This document shows, in pieces, positions 7,341 through 15,146 of a stretch of DNA of 20,194 nt. The stretch is from JBKQHQ01 sp052148715. GTDB lineage: Bacteria; Pseudomonadota; Alphaproteobacteria; Rhizobiales; Xanthobacteraceae. The DNA lies in assembly GCA_052148715.1 (NCBI GenBank), contig JBKQHQ010000083.1, forward strand, positions 1 through 20,194. Reading direction: 5' to 3'. A program made the position numbers and the translations under genes. Position 1 is the stretch's first letter, and the number at the start of each line of letters is the position of its first letter. The notes beneath the pieces were generated by a model that saw only the letters and a list, made by a program, of their open reading frames with translations, had not been told where the DNA came from and did no database searches.

Positions 7341-7868
7341 CTACTTCTTCGCCCGCTCGATTCCGTCCACGATCATCCGCTTTGCTTCAACAGCATCGCC
7401 CCAGCGCTTGATCTTCACCCACTTGCCGGGTTCCAGGTCCTTGTAGTGGGCAAAGAAATGCTCGATCTGCATGACGGTGATGTCGGGCAGGTCAGTATAG
7501 CTCTCGATCCGGTCGTAGCGCGCCGTGGTGTGGCGTGAGGGGACGGCGATGATCTTCTCATCCTCGCCGGCGTTGTCCTCCATGATCAGCACGCCGACGG
7601 GGCGCACGCTGAGGATCGCGCCGGGCGCGATCGCGCGCGTGTTCGCGATCAGCACGTCGCAGGGATCGCCGTCGCCCGAAAGCGTGTGCGGGATGAAGCC
7701 GTAATTCCCGGGGTAGCGCATCGCTGTGTAGAGGAAGCGGTCCACGACCAACGTGCCGGCGGCCTTGTCCATCTCGTATTTGATCGGTTCGCCGCCAATC
7801 GGCACCTCAATCACCACGTTGACATCGTGTGGCGGGTTCTTGCCGACCGCAATCGCGTCGATGCGCAT
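7341..7868 (-). CDS. ppa: Inorganic pyrophosphatase, family I
   Basis: A soluble Mg-dependent pyrophosphatase that hydrolyses PPi to two phosphates and so pulls biosynthetic reactions forward. The length of 175 residues is standard for bacterial hexameric enzymes. The metal-binding signature DGDPCD lies at residues 66-71, with Cys at a position that is usually a larger hydrophobic residue. EVPIGGEPIKYEMDK, RYPGNYGFIP and the C-terminal HYKDLEPGKWVKIKRW are all typical. A GAGG site lies 5 nt before the ATG. It is tail-to-tail with cobC with 42 bp between them, and appears to be an independent housekeeping gene. Confidence 0.97.
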   Translation of the reverse strand: MRIDAIAVGKNPPHDVNVVIEVPIGGEPIKYEMDKAAGTLVVDRFLYTAMRYPGNYGFIPHTLSGDGDPCDVLIANTRAIAPGAILSVRPVGVLIMEDNAGEDEKIIAVPSRHTTARYDRIESYTDLPDITVMQIEHFFAHYKDLEPGKWVKIKRWGDAVEAKRMIVDGIERAKK

Positions 7869-7903
7869 GGGATCCTCGATGTTGGCCGGATCAATCCGTT
7901 CAA

Positions 7904-7929
7904 TAGCAACGCGTGATCTGCAGAAACGG
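7904..7929 (+). repeat. Interspersed repeat, copy 1 (degenerate)
   Basis: The 26 bp here match 17839-17864 at 24 positions, the only differences being T/C at the 11th and G/A at the 17th base. Weaker similarity may continue to a shared ATGG about 20 bp on. Here the second arm of the hairpin seen in copy 2 is not preserved. It lies between ppa and the methyltransferase gene. Confidence 0.65.
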
Positions 7930-8006
7930 CGTTGTGCCGAATGCCGCTATGGTCACACCTTGGGCGCAGACAGAGCGTGGACTCATTAACACGGAGCCAC
8001 TATCGC

Positions 8007-8873
8007 TTACTTGCCCGGCTGCCAGGTGATGAGGACCTCGCGGCCGAGGTTGATCCAGCGCGGGGTGAAGCCGTCGGCGCCTTGTGCGTAAAGGTCGTCG
8101 AAATGCTGCTCCACCGTGGCTCGGATGCGCGCCTCGAACGCGGCGGCGAAAGGCCAATGCGCCCATTGCTCGTTGACGACGCGTTGCACGGCGAAGGCGA
8201 GCGCGGCCGCCCGGCTCGGCAGCGGCACGGTGAGGCGCACGTTCTGCGACAGCAGCATCGTGAGATCGGGCAGCCGGCCCATCTCCCACAGCACGTTCAT
8301 GAGCTCGGCATGGCCGGGCACCACTTCCTCCGCCTCGCCATGGACGAGCTGGAAGAGCACGCGGTTCCAGGCGGGCGGCGGCGGCGCGTTGACGGTCAGG
8401 ATGACGCGGCGCGAGCCGGCGCGCTCGAGCTTCTCGATGAAGGGCACGATGTCGCGCGTGAGATAGGTGACGTGATTGGCGAGCGCGACGGTGCCTTGCG
8501 GCGCGTCCGCCGCGAGCCAGTCACTCTGAACGAGGCCGACGTTGGAAATGCCGGCGGCCTTGGCGTTGGCGAGAAAGGCCGCGCCCATGCTTGCCGAGGG
8601 ATCGACATTGGTGACGGAGCGGCAGCGCAGCGCCAGCGGGAGCGACATGCGCCCGGCCCCGCCGCCGACATCGACGATCGCGTCCGACGGCTCAATCAGA
8701 TCGGCGAGCGCCTTGAGATTGGCGTCGAGCGGCCGGCGCGGATCGGCTTTGAGCAGCGGATGGTCGGGCTCGAGATTGCCGAAGAGATCGCCCGACGGCT
8801 CCGCCCCGCGGAGCCGCGCGCGCTGTGCCAGAACCGCATCGACCCGCGCGGCATAGTGTTCGGCTGCGGTCAT
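8007..8873 (-). CDS. Class I SAM-dependent methyltransferase
   Basis: A 288-residue Rossmann-fold methyltransferase of unknown substrate. SAM motif I is VDVGGGAGRMSLP around residues 66-78, followed by the acidic ribose-binding segment NVDPS and an LANHVTYL motif-IV-like segment. I take the ATG at 8873 because GGGAGGG lies immediately upstream with ideal spacing; an ATG 15 bp further upstream is possible. It stands alone between ppa and a gene remnant, so context gives no clue to the substrate. Confidence 0.82.
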   Translation of the reverse strand: MTAAEHYAARVDAVLAQRARLRGAEPSGDLFGNLEPDHPLLKADPRRPLDANLKALADLIEPSDAIVDVGGGAGRMSLPLALRCRSVTNVDPSASMGAAFLANAKAAGISNVGLVQSDWLAADAPQGTVALANHVTYLTRDIVPFIEKLERAGSRRVILTVNAPPPPAWNRVLFQLVHGEAEEVVPGHAELMNVLWEMGRLPDLTMLLSQNVRLTVPLPSRAAALAFAVQRVVNEQWAHWPFAAAFEARIRATVEQHFDDLYAQGADGFTPRWINLGREVLITWQPGK

Positions 8874-8946
8874 GTTCCCTCCCGCCATCGGCCGGTCCGC
8901 CGGCTCAGGTCTAGCACACCCGACGCGTTGCGCGCAGCCGCGATGA

Positions 8947-9060
8947 TCAGGATGGAGAGGGACCCAGGGCGCGCTCGAGACGCCACGTATCGAGCAACGC
9001 CTTCGCTTCCTTCAGATCGACCGTGTCGAAGCCTTCGCTAAACCAGCCATAGGCCTGCTG
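8947..9060 (-). pseudogene. C-terminal remnant of an adenylate/guanylate-cyclase-type TPR/ATPase protein
   Basis: On the minus strand an open stretch without a start codon reads QAYGWFSEGFDTVDLKEAKAL and ends in a stop at 8949-8947. This peptide resembles the extreme C-terminus of the large class III cyclase/ATPase-TPR proteins that are abundant in Bradyrhizobiaceae, which end in a YGWFTEGFDTxDLKEAKALL-type sequence. Only about 37 codons remain; the frame closes at 9094-9096 upstream, and the SBP gene follows. I recognise it from memory of the family, so identity is likely but not proven. Confidence 0.6.
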
Positions 9061-9078
9061 TACCTGTTTACAGGGGAC

Positions 9079-9111
9079 GCGGCTGTCAGCCGCTTACGAG
9101 CGGACAGCCGC
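9079..9111 (-). terminator. Possible stem-loop terminator across the SBP stop codon
   Basis: GCGGCTG-T-CAGCCGC (9079-9093) is a perfect 7-bp inverted repeat, and a further GACAGCCGC at 9103-9111 can pair alternatively with GCGGCTGTC. The structure covers the SBP stop codon. No T-run follows, so function as an intrinsic terminator is uncertain. Confidence 0.3.
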
Positions 9112-10300
9112 CTTCATTGAGGGGACGAAAGGCCTCGGCGGCCGGGATGGTGGCGCGCAGCTTGTAATAGTCCCAGGGATATTTCGATTCCGTGGGCTTC
9201 TTCACCTCGAACAGGAACATGTCGTGGATCTTGCGGCCGTCGGTGCGGATCACGCCCTTGCCGAACAGCGGATCGTCCGTCGGCAGTTCTTTCATTTTTG
9301 CGACCACGGCCTTGCCGTCGGCGTCGCTCTTGAGTGCCTCGACGGCCTTGAGATAGTGCAGCACGGCGGCATAGACTCCGGCCTGCACCATGCTCGGCAT
9401 GTTGCCCTTGTATTGCGGCGCGAACCGCTTGGCGAAGGCGCGTGTTGCGTCGTCGTGGTCCCAGTAGAACGCTTCAGTCAAGATCAGGCCCTGCGCCGTC
9501 GGCAGGCCGAGCGCATGCACGTCGTTGATGAAAACCAGGAGGCCGGCGAGGTTTTGCCCGCCCTGGACGATGCCGAACTCCGCCGCCTGCTTGATGGCGT
9601 TGATGGTGTCGCCGCCGGCATTGGCGAGCCCGACGACCTTCGCCTTCGATGCCTGCGCCTGCAGCAGGAAGGAGGAGAAGTCGCTGGTGTTGAGCGGGTG
9701 GCGGGCAGAGCCCAAAACCTTGCCGCCGTTCTTCTCCACGACCGCGGTCGTATCGCGCTGGAGCGCCTGGCCGAAGGCGTAATCGGCGGTGATAAAGAAC
9801 CACGTGGTCCCGCCGGTCTGCACCACGGCCTTGCCGGTTCCGTTGGCCTGCGCCCAGGTATCGTAGGTCCAGTGAACGGTGTTAGGAGAGCATTTTGCGC
9901 CGGTGAGGTCGGAGCTCGCCGCGCCCGAGAGCAGCAATACCTTGTTCTTCTCGCGCACGATATCACTGACCGCGAGGGCCACGGATGAGGTCGGCACGTC
10001 GACGATGACGTCGACTTGGTCGACGTCAAACCACTTGCGGGCGATGCTCGAGCCGACATCCGCCTTGTTCTGATGATCGGCCCCGATGACTTCGACCTTC
10101 ATTCCCTTTTGCGCCGCGCCGAAGTCTTCGACCGCCATGCGCGCCGCCGCGATTGCTCCGGGCCCGGAGATATCGGCGTAGAGGCCGGACATATCGTTCA
10201 TGACGCCGATCTTGATGACGCCGTCGCTCATCTGCTGGGCGCCGGCTCCGCCGCTGATCAACAACGCGGCGGCAAATGCAACATGACGAAATAGCTTCAT
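9086..10300 (-). CDS. Branched-chain-amino-acid-type ABC transporter substrate-binding protein
   Basis: A 404-residue periplasmic binding protein of the LivK/Peripla_BP_6 class. The chosen ATG at 10300 has GGAGG 7 nt upstream and gives a clean signal peptide (cleavage probably AGA|QQ near residue 22). The mature start VIKIGVMNDMSGLYADISGPGAIAAARMAVEDFG is typical of the family. Ligand is unknown; relatives bind amino acids, amides or aromatic acids. No LivHMGF permease or ATPase genes are adjacent, so it is an orphan here. It diverges from a GntR/FCD regulator across a 172-bp region with overlapping promoters and an operator-like palindrome, so its expression is probably controlled by that regulator. 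Confidence 0.92.
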   Translation of the reverse strand: MKLFRHVAFAAALLISGGAGAQQMSDGVIKIGVMNDMSGLYADISGPGAIAAARMAVEDFGAAQKGMKVEVIGADHQNKADVGSSIARKWFDVDQVDVIVDVPTSSVALAVSDIVREKNKVLLLSGAASSDLTGAKCSPNTVHWTYDTWAQANGTGKAVVQTGGTTWFFITADYAFGQALQRDTTAVVEKNGGKVLGSARHPLNTSDFSSFLLQAQASKAKVVGLANAGGDTINAIKQAAEFGIVQGGQNLAGLLVFINDVHALGLPTAQGLILTEAFYWDHDDATRAFAKRFAPQYKGNMPSMVQAGVYAAVLHYLKAVEALKSDADGKAVVAKMKELPTDDPLFGKGVIRTDGRKIHDMFLFEVKKPTESKYPWDYYKLRATIPAAEAFRPLNEGGCPLVSG

Positions 10301-10357
10301 TTCGGATCCTCCCTGGTCCCGCTGCTGCTGCGCGCTCGTGCCCATCCGCGACGCGGG

Positions 10358-10386
10358 TTGCGAGCGGCAGCGGTCAAGCATATAAT
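10358..10386 (+). promoter_or_regulatory. Promoter of the GntR-family regulator gene
   Basis: TTGCGA at 10358-10363 and a perfect TATAAT at 10381-10386 are separated by 17 bp. The predicted start near 10393 lies inside the palindrome at 10389-10403, which would allow autorepression. Confidence 0.6.
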
Positions 10387-10388
10387 AT

Positions 10389-10403
10389 GATTGTCGGACA
10401 ATC
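10389..10403. promoter_or_regulatory. Predicted GntR/FCD operator
   Basis: GATTGTC-G-GACAATC is a perfect 15-bp palindrome with one central base. It fits the TTGTnnnACAA style of operator used by FadR-subfamily (FCD) regulators. It overlaps the start region of the gntR promoter and the -10 box of the divergent SBP promoter, so one bound dimer could control both. Confidence 0.65.
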
Positions 10404-10418
10404 GGATAATCATGTCAA
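10390..10418 (-). promoter_or_regulatory. Promoter of the substrate-binding-protein gene
   Basis: On the minus strand a perfect TTGACA (10418-10413) is followed after 17 bp by GACAAT (10395-10390). The -10 box is part of the operator palindrome. Confidence 0.5.
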
Positions 10419-10472
10419 GAGACTCCGAATTGAAAACGGCGTAGTTAGAATTGACCGCGGGAATCATCGGCG

Positions 10473-11237
10473 ATGAGTGAAGCAGGCGAAAAGTTCGATC
10501 GAATCAATGCGATACCGGCCTACCAGCTGGTCGCGGAGGCGATCGAGCGGGAGATTCTGGCCCGGCGCATCCGACCCGGCGAGCCGATCGGCACCGAGGC
10601 CGAGCTCGTCAAGCAGTTCGGCGTCAACCGCTCGACGGTGCGCGAAGGCATCCGCCTGCTCGAGCAGGGCGGCCTGATCCACCGCGATTCAAGCCGCCGG
10701 CTGACCGCCAGCCTTCCGCATTACAGCCGGCTGGCGACCCGCATGAGCCGCGCCATGTTGCTGCACGACGTCACGTTCAGGGAGCTTTGGGAGGCGACCG
10801 TGGCGCTCGAGGTCACGACCGTCGAGCAGGCCGCGGAGCACGCGACGGCGGATATGATCGCCGAGCTCGAGGCGAATGTCGCAAGCACGGAGCAGGCATC
10901 GCGAGATCCGCACGCGGTCGCCGAATTGGACACGCAATTCCATTCACTGATCGCCAAGGCCTCGCAGAACCGTGTGCTGCAGCTCGCGCGCGAGCCGTCG
11001 GCACTCCTGATCTTTCCGACCACCGAGATCGTCTTGCGCAAGGTGAAGGAGGGCGTGCCGCGTCTCATCCAGGCGCATCAGATGATCGTCGATGCAATCC
11101 ACCGGCACGACAAGGAGGCGAGCCGCCTATGGATGCTCCGCCACGTCAAGGATTGGCGCAAGGGGTTCGAGCGCGCCGGTAAGGACATCGATCAGCCGAT
11201 CGACCGCGTCTATATGAAGGACGTGATGATGGGGTGA
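10473..11237 (+). CDS. GntR-family transcriptional regulator, FadR/FCD subfamily
   Basis: A 254-residue regulator with an N-terminal winged helix (residues 15-80; IRPGEPIGTEAELVKQFGVN and RSTVREGIRLLEQGGLI are the usual GntR HTH) and a C-terminal all-helical FCD ligand domain. The expected FCD metal-binding residues are visible: Asp153, His157, His202 and His224, so it probably binds a metal plus a small carboxylate. The ATG has only a weak GGGAA-like site upstream. It is divergent from the periplasmic binding protein and most likely represses that gene and itself through the palindrome at 10389-10403, responding to the transported ligand or a product of it. The effector is unknown. Confidence 0.93.
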   Translation: MSEAGEKFDRINAIPAYQLVAEAIEREILARRIRPGEPIGTEAELVKQFGVNRSTVREGIRLLEQGGLIHRDSSRRLTASLPHYSRLATRMSRAMLLHDVTFRELWEATVALEVTTVEQAAEHATADMIAELEANVASTEQASRDPHAVAELDTQFHSLIAKASQNRVLQLAREPSALLIFPTTEIVLRKVKEGVPRLIQAHQMIVDAIHRHDKEASRLWMLRHVKDWRKGFERAGKDIDQPIDRVYMKDVMMG

Positions 11238-11364
11238 GTTCGGACGCGGCACCAAACCGCAAAACCGCCGGCGCTGCGCTCATCCTTGCCGTCTCGGTCA
11301 ATGTCCGCGTTGCACGCCGGACCTCGGCCCGGAAGCGCTGATCGCAGAGGGCCCTGGACACATT

Positions 11365-11413
11365 GTTGGGCCTCAACGATGATCGCGCGGTATGCAAACC
11401 GAGGAGGCCCAAC
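11365..11413 (+). promoter_or_regulatory. Leader stem covering the Shine-Dalgarno of the dienelactone hydrolase gene
   Basis: GTTGGGCCTC (11365-11374) and GAGGCCCAAC (11404-11413) are perfect 10-bp inverted arms with a 29-nt loop, and the second arm ends directly at the GTG start. The GAGG of the ribosome-binding site is inside the stem, so folding would hide it. A regulatory role is inferred from geometry alone. Confidence 0.5.
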
Positions 11414-12145
11414 GTGACAGTCGAGCGGATTGATTATCAGGCCGGCAGCGTGAAGGCGAAAGGCGCGCTGGTATGGAATGAGAAGGTCAGCGGCAAACGT
11501 CCGCTACTGCTGGTGATGCCGAACTGGCTCGGTGTCACCGAGGACGCCATCAAGCGGGCACAGAAGATGGCGGGCGACAAGTACGTCGCCTTCGTCGGCT
11601 GCATGTACGGCGAGGGCAGGACCTGCGAAGGCCCGCCGACCTCGCAGGAATGGATGATGGCGGTGCGCGCCGATCGCGTCGAAGGACGCAAACGCGTCAG
11701 CGCAGCCCTCACCACCATGGTGACTGAGGCCGACAAGCGCGGCATCGGCGACCGCAGGAAGAAGGCAGCAGTCGGGTTCTGTTTCGGCGGCGGCAACGTG
11801 TTGGAGCTGGCGCGCAGCGGTGCCGACGTCAACGCGGTGGTCTGCCTCCATGGGGACCTGCAAACCACCCTACCGGCGAAGAAGGGCGACATCAAAGCCG
11901 CGGTGTTCGTGATCCACGGCTCCAAAGACCCGGTAGCGCCGAAGGCCGACCGTGATGCTCTCGAAGCCGAGCTGGACGGTGCCGGCGCCAATTGGCAGCT
12001 GCTCGATTTTGGCGGCCGGTTGCACTCCTTCTCCGAAGAGGAGACCATGATGAAAGGCATCGCCGAGTTCAATGCCCCCGCCGCACACCAGACCTACCGG
12101 ATGCTCGACGATTTCATCCAGGACGCCTTCGACAACAAGCTCTGA
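11414..12145 (+). CDS. Dienelactone hydrolase family protein
   Basis: A 243-residue alpha/beta hydrolase of the dienelactone hydrolase family, which in the archetype opens dienelactones in chlorocatechol degradation; many relatives have other ester or lactone substrates. I take the GTG at 11414 because GAGGAGG sits 6 nt upstream; the frame is open further upstream without support. The catalytic triad is visible: Cys123 in GFCFGGG, Asp172 in HGSKDP and His204 in GGRLHSFS, nearly the same numbering as the Pseudomonas enzyme (123, 171, 202). It is a single gene between gntR and a convergent MFS gene; no other catechol-pathway gene is in view. Confidence 0.9.
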   Translation: MTVERIDYQAGSVKAKGALVWNEKVSGKRPLLLVMPNWLGVTEDAIKRAQKMAGDKYVAFVGCMYGEGRTCEGPPTSQEWMMAVRADRVEGRKRVSAALTTMVTEADKRGIGDRRKKAAVGFCFGGGNVLELARSGADVNAVVCLHGDLQTTLPAKKGDIKAAVFVIHGSKDPVAPKADRDALEAELDGAGANWQLLDFGGRLHSFSEEETMMKGIAEFNAPAAHQTYRMLDDFIQDAFDNKL

Positions 12146-12397
12146 TGCGTCATTGCGTTGGCGTGCCGCAGAACGCTGACCGGGCCGGGTCTCGCTTGAC
12201 GGGGGCTTAGCGGCGTGGGCACCGACGGACGCCCATGCCCTGAGCCTTCCCCCAAACTACCTTGGTTGCGACGGCGCTTGCTGTGCCTGGGCCGTAGGGA
12301 TCGATCGTGGACCAAACGGCCCTGTCTGGTCCTAACGGTATCGAAAGCGGGCCACCAATGAAGGGCCGGATTTCACCAGAAGATCAATCGCCCATGC
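12146..12397. other. Tail-to-tail intergenic region with a hairpin
   Basis: No coding region is supported here. GGCGTGGGC (12212-12220) and GCCCATGCC (12231-12239) can form a 9-bp stem with one G-U pair, about 67 nt beyond the hydrolase stop. It lacks a T-run; a bidirectional terminator is possible but weak. Confidence 0.35.
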
Positions 12398-13657
12398 TCA
12401 ATGCGGACTTTCCATTTGTTGCCGCGCGACCATCCACCCTATCAAGGCGATGTTGGCAATGTTGAAAGCAATGCCGGCCGTAAAGGCCGGCGCATATGAG
12501 GCCATGTGATCATAGATAAATCCGGCCAACCAGCCGCCCAGGGCCATGCCGCACAGGTTGATGAAAAACCAAAGCGGGACGCGCCAGCTCGCTTCTTCGA
12601 CCGGAAACATCTCGCGCAAGGCAACGATGTAAGCCGGAATGATTCCACTGAAGCCGAAACCGAAGGCGGCTGAGACCGCAAACAACCCGGCCTCATCCTG
12701 AGTCCAGAGAAAGCCGCTAAGCGCGAGCGCCTGACATACTGAGCCCCCGAGGATTGCGCGCAGACCGCCGACACGATCGGCAAGCCATCCCCAGAGCTGG
12801 CGACTGAGGAATGCGCTGCCTAGCATGACGGAGAGCATCAAGGCTCCTTGTGCCGGTCTGATGCCCAGATCGCTGCAAAGCGCCACGAGGTGCCCCGATG
12901 GCATTGCCATTGGCACACAGCACAGAAATCCAGCGATGCATAGCAGTGCGAATGGGACGGACGGGGAAAACCTCAAGACGGGGGCACTTCGGCGACCGGC
13001 CAGTGCTCCAGAAAGCGCTGCCTTCTGCTCGGGTACTGGGGCTAGCCAAATGAGCGAGATTGGTGCAATGGCGACGGCGGTCGCTACTCCAATTGCCATC
13101 ATCGTGGTGCGCCAACCGGCGTGCTGCACACCAAATACGATGATGAAAGGCCAAATTGTTCCGGCGATGTATTGCCCGCTTGTGACGAATGCGAGGGCGG
13201 AGCCGCGCCGGCGGTCAAACCACCGGCTCACGTAAATCATCAGGGGGACATTGATTGCCCCACTACCGAGGACACCGACAAAGAGCGCGTGGCCGATGAT
13301 CAGATGCGATGCCCCCCCTATCGCCGACAATGCCAGCCCTGCCCCGATCATAAGGGCGCCGAATGTTGTCATCCATTTGAACCCAATTTGCTCAGAAATC
13401 CGGCCAAATCCGATGGCTCCGAGCCCTGAACCGAGCCACACGAGAGAACCCGCCAGTGCGGGCACTGATCGCGTGTCGCCCATGTCAGCTGCGATTTCCT
13501 TCAGGGCAACCGCCGCCACTAATGGGGCACCATAGGCGAACGTGAGAATGAAAAGCACCGCTGTCGCGACGATCCACGACTTGCTGGTCTCGATGCTCGC
13601 CGCATCGCTTTGCACGCTCTGGGCTCGCAACCCGAATGCCATCGTCGATTTTGCCAT
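12398..13657 (-). CDS. MFS transporter, monocarboxylate/oxalate-formate antiporter-like
   Basis: A 419-residue inner-membrane major facilitator with about 12 hydrophobic segments. The loop motif SRWFDRRRGSALAFVTSGQY resembles the RWFxRRRGxAxG motif of MCT/OFA-type porters; the substrate cannot be named, but small carboxylates are plausible. Start is taken at the ATG at 13657 (weak GGGA site); the frame extends 43 codons upstream to a TTG, but that segment is low in hydrophobicity and unlikely to be translated. It follows the metallo-hydrolase gene on the same strand after 156 bp. Hand counts of two 60-base lines give about 55-57% GC against about 72% in a cobQ line, so it may be a foreign gene. 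Confidence 0.88.
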   Translation of the reverse strand: MAKSTMAFGLRAQSVQSDAASIETSKSWIVATAVLFILTFAYGAPLVAAVALKEIAADMGDTRSVPALAGSLVWLGSGLGAIGFGRISEQIGFKWMTTFGALMIGAGLALSAIGGASHLIIGHALFVGVLGSGAINVPLMIYVSRWFDRRRGSALAFVTSGQYIAGTIWPFIIVFGVQHAGWRTTMMAIGVATAVAIAPISLIWLAPVPEQKAALSGALAGRRSAPVLRFSPSVPFALLCIAGFLCCVPMAMPSGHLVALCSDLGIRPAQGALMLSVMLGSAFLSRQLWGWLADRVGGLRAILGGSVCQALALSGFLWTQDEAGLFAVSAAFGFGFSGIIPAYIVALREMFPVEEASWRVPLWFFINLCGMALGGWLAGFIYDHMASYAPAFTAGIAFNIANIALIGWMVARQQMESPH

Positions 13658-13813
13658 CGTTTTTCCCGCCTTGGCGCTAAGGCAGGTTACGGCACGCGGC
13701 TGCTGCTGAGGAAGGTGATCCGGCGTTGCCGTCGCCGGTTTGTTGCCGCAGCTCGATGCGCGTGGATCGTTATCCTTTCTTTGCAACTTGTCTTGGTGTT
13801 TCCCCGACGGTCC

Positions 13814-14782
13814 TTATGCACCGCAGTCGGTAACCACGGTCTCGCTGCTCGAGGGAGCCAGCGACGGCATCTTGGTAAAAGCACGCATGTCGTGCGCAGG
13901 TACGATGTTCAGGTCGGGCAGGCGCTCTTTGATCGCGATCATGCGCAGCAGGTTTTCGCGCGTGCCCTCCTCGGCGGAGTCAGCAAATTGGCGGACAACC
14001 CAGGAGCGCTCCTCACGTAGGGTAATTCCCTCCAGCTGCCAGACGAGGTCGCCGACGAATGCGTAGCGCGTTCCGTTTTGCAGCGTCACGAATATGATCA
14101 CGCTACCAGGCGTGTGCCCGGGCGCGGGCACAACGACGATCGCGCCATCACCGTAGATGTCGTGGCTTGCAGGAAAACCGAGGTAGGGGCCGCCGTCGAA
14201 CCCATACTCCTCATATCGTATGCCGGGAAAAGGCTTGCCAAATTGGCCGCTCCCCCCTTTTCTGATGAACTCGTGCTCCTGCGGCGTCACCCACACCGGC
14301 GCGCCTGGAAAGTCGGGCAGGCCGCTGACGTGGTCCCAGTGCGCATGGGTCAGAAGAATGGCGCGTAGCGATTTCAGGTCGTAACCGGCGGCTCTGAGCT
14401 GGTCTGCGGCAGGCTTCCACAGACTGTAGGACGTCATCGCTCGGAACAACAACGGCATCGTTGCAAACTGCTCGGCGATGTTACGGCCAAAGCCAGTATC
14501 GATGAGCAGGTCGCCCTGTGGATGCTTAACCAAGGTTCCGGCCATCGAAAAGTCGCGCCGCTCGAACAACGAGCCGCCGCGATAGCCGTAGGCCGCAACC
14601 CGGTGGTTCACACCAGTAACCAAAGCGAGGACGGCCGTCTCCTTTGGAGGCGTGGCGGTAGGCAGGGGCCCTTTGTAGCGCTCCGGCCTCGGCAAGGGTG
14701 ACGGCGATAACGTGTGCAGCAGCAGCGCGAGGGGCACCAGGACCGTCGCCGCTGCGGCCGCAATATAGAGGTTAAACCACAT
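13814..14782 (-). CDS. Membrane-anchored metallo-beta-lactamase-fold hydrolase
   Basis: A 322-residue MBL-fold protein. The start ATG at 14782 has GGAG 7 nt upstream and begins with one membrane segment (residues about 3-24), so the catalytic domain probably faces the periplasm; an upstream extension to 14956 lacks support. Zinc ligands follow the family pattern: THAHWDH with His146, His148, Asp150 and His151, then His223 in PGHTPGS, Asp245 in VGDLVW, and a late His297 in PAHD. The overall form is like N-acyl-homoserine lactonase/metal-dependent hydrolase relatives, but the substrate is not known. It may be co-transcribed with the downstream MFS gene. Confidence 0.87.
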   Translation of the reverse strand: MWFNLYIAAAAATVLVPLALLLHTLSPSPLPRPERYKGPLPTATPPKETAVLALVTGVNHRVAAYGYRGGSLFERRDFSMAGTLVKHPQGDLLIDTGFGRNIAEQFATMPLLFRAMTSYSLWKPAADQLRAAGYDLKSLRAILLTHAHWDHVSGLPDFPGAPVWVTPQEHEFIRKGGSGQFGKPFPGIRYEEYGFDGGPYLGFPASHDIYGDGAIVVVPAPGHTPGSVIIFVTLQNGTRYAFVGDLVWQLEGITLREERSWVVRQFADSAEEGTRENLLRMIAIKERLPDLNIVPAHDMRAFTKMPSLAPSSSETVVTDCGA

Positions 14783-15146
14783 TCGTCCGCTCCACGCGTC
14801 GGGCTGACGGCGCCCGCCGATTGCAAAGAAACGAGGATTGATCCGGCACACCCGCCTATCGTAGCAATTGAACCGAGAGGTTGTCGCATTGGGTCTGTCG
14901 AATATGTTTTGACCCTTGGTATGACCGCGCACAGCCGCTGCAAGGGCGTAATTCACCGCTGGCGCCCGCGTTGATTCGCAAGCGCTGGTCCCCGAGCTGC
15001 ACCCCGATGTTCCTCCACCGCACCAAGAGCCACGCGCGGGGGCGGTGCAGCATGGCCGCGCCTGCGCGCAATCGCGCCAAGCCGGCGGCGTACCGGACGC
15101 GCGAAAGGGATCGGTGATCCGATCCCTTTCCGTTCAGGCGAGCTGT
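14783..15146. other. Non-coding stretch of about 360 bp
   Basis: No gene is supported. Several open frames occur on both strands but none has a plausible start, ribosome-binding site or recognisable protein. The clear element in it is the hairpin at 15103-15130. Confidence 0.5.
15103..15130 (-). terminator. Perfect 12-bp hairpin after the membrane-protein gene
   Basis: GAAAGGGATCGG and CCGATCCCTTTC are perfect arms with a 4-nt loop, beginning 17 nt after the stop of the minus-strand membrane-protein gene. The position and strength suggest a transcription terminator or 3' stabiliser, but no T-run follows. Confidence 0.55.

Noticed and set aside
7932..9041. 369-codon plus-strand frame
   Set aside because: Antisense to the methyltransferase, which has a clear SAM motif and ribosome-binding site.
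13658..13786. N-terminal extension of the MFS transporter from a TTG
   Set aside because: The added residues are polar and Gln/Pro-rich with no ribosome-binding site; the ATG at 13657 fits transporter length.
14783..14956. N-terminal extension of the MBL-fold protein
   Set aside because: The ATG at 14782 has a well-placed GGAG and begins directly with the membrane anchor; the extension is Arg/Cys-rich without features.
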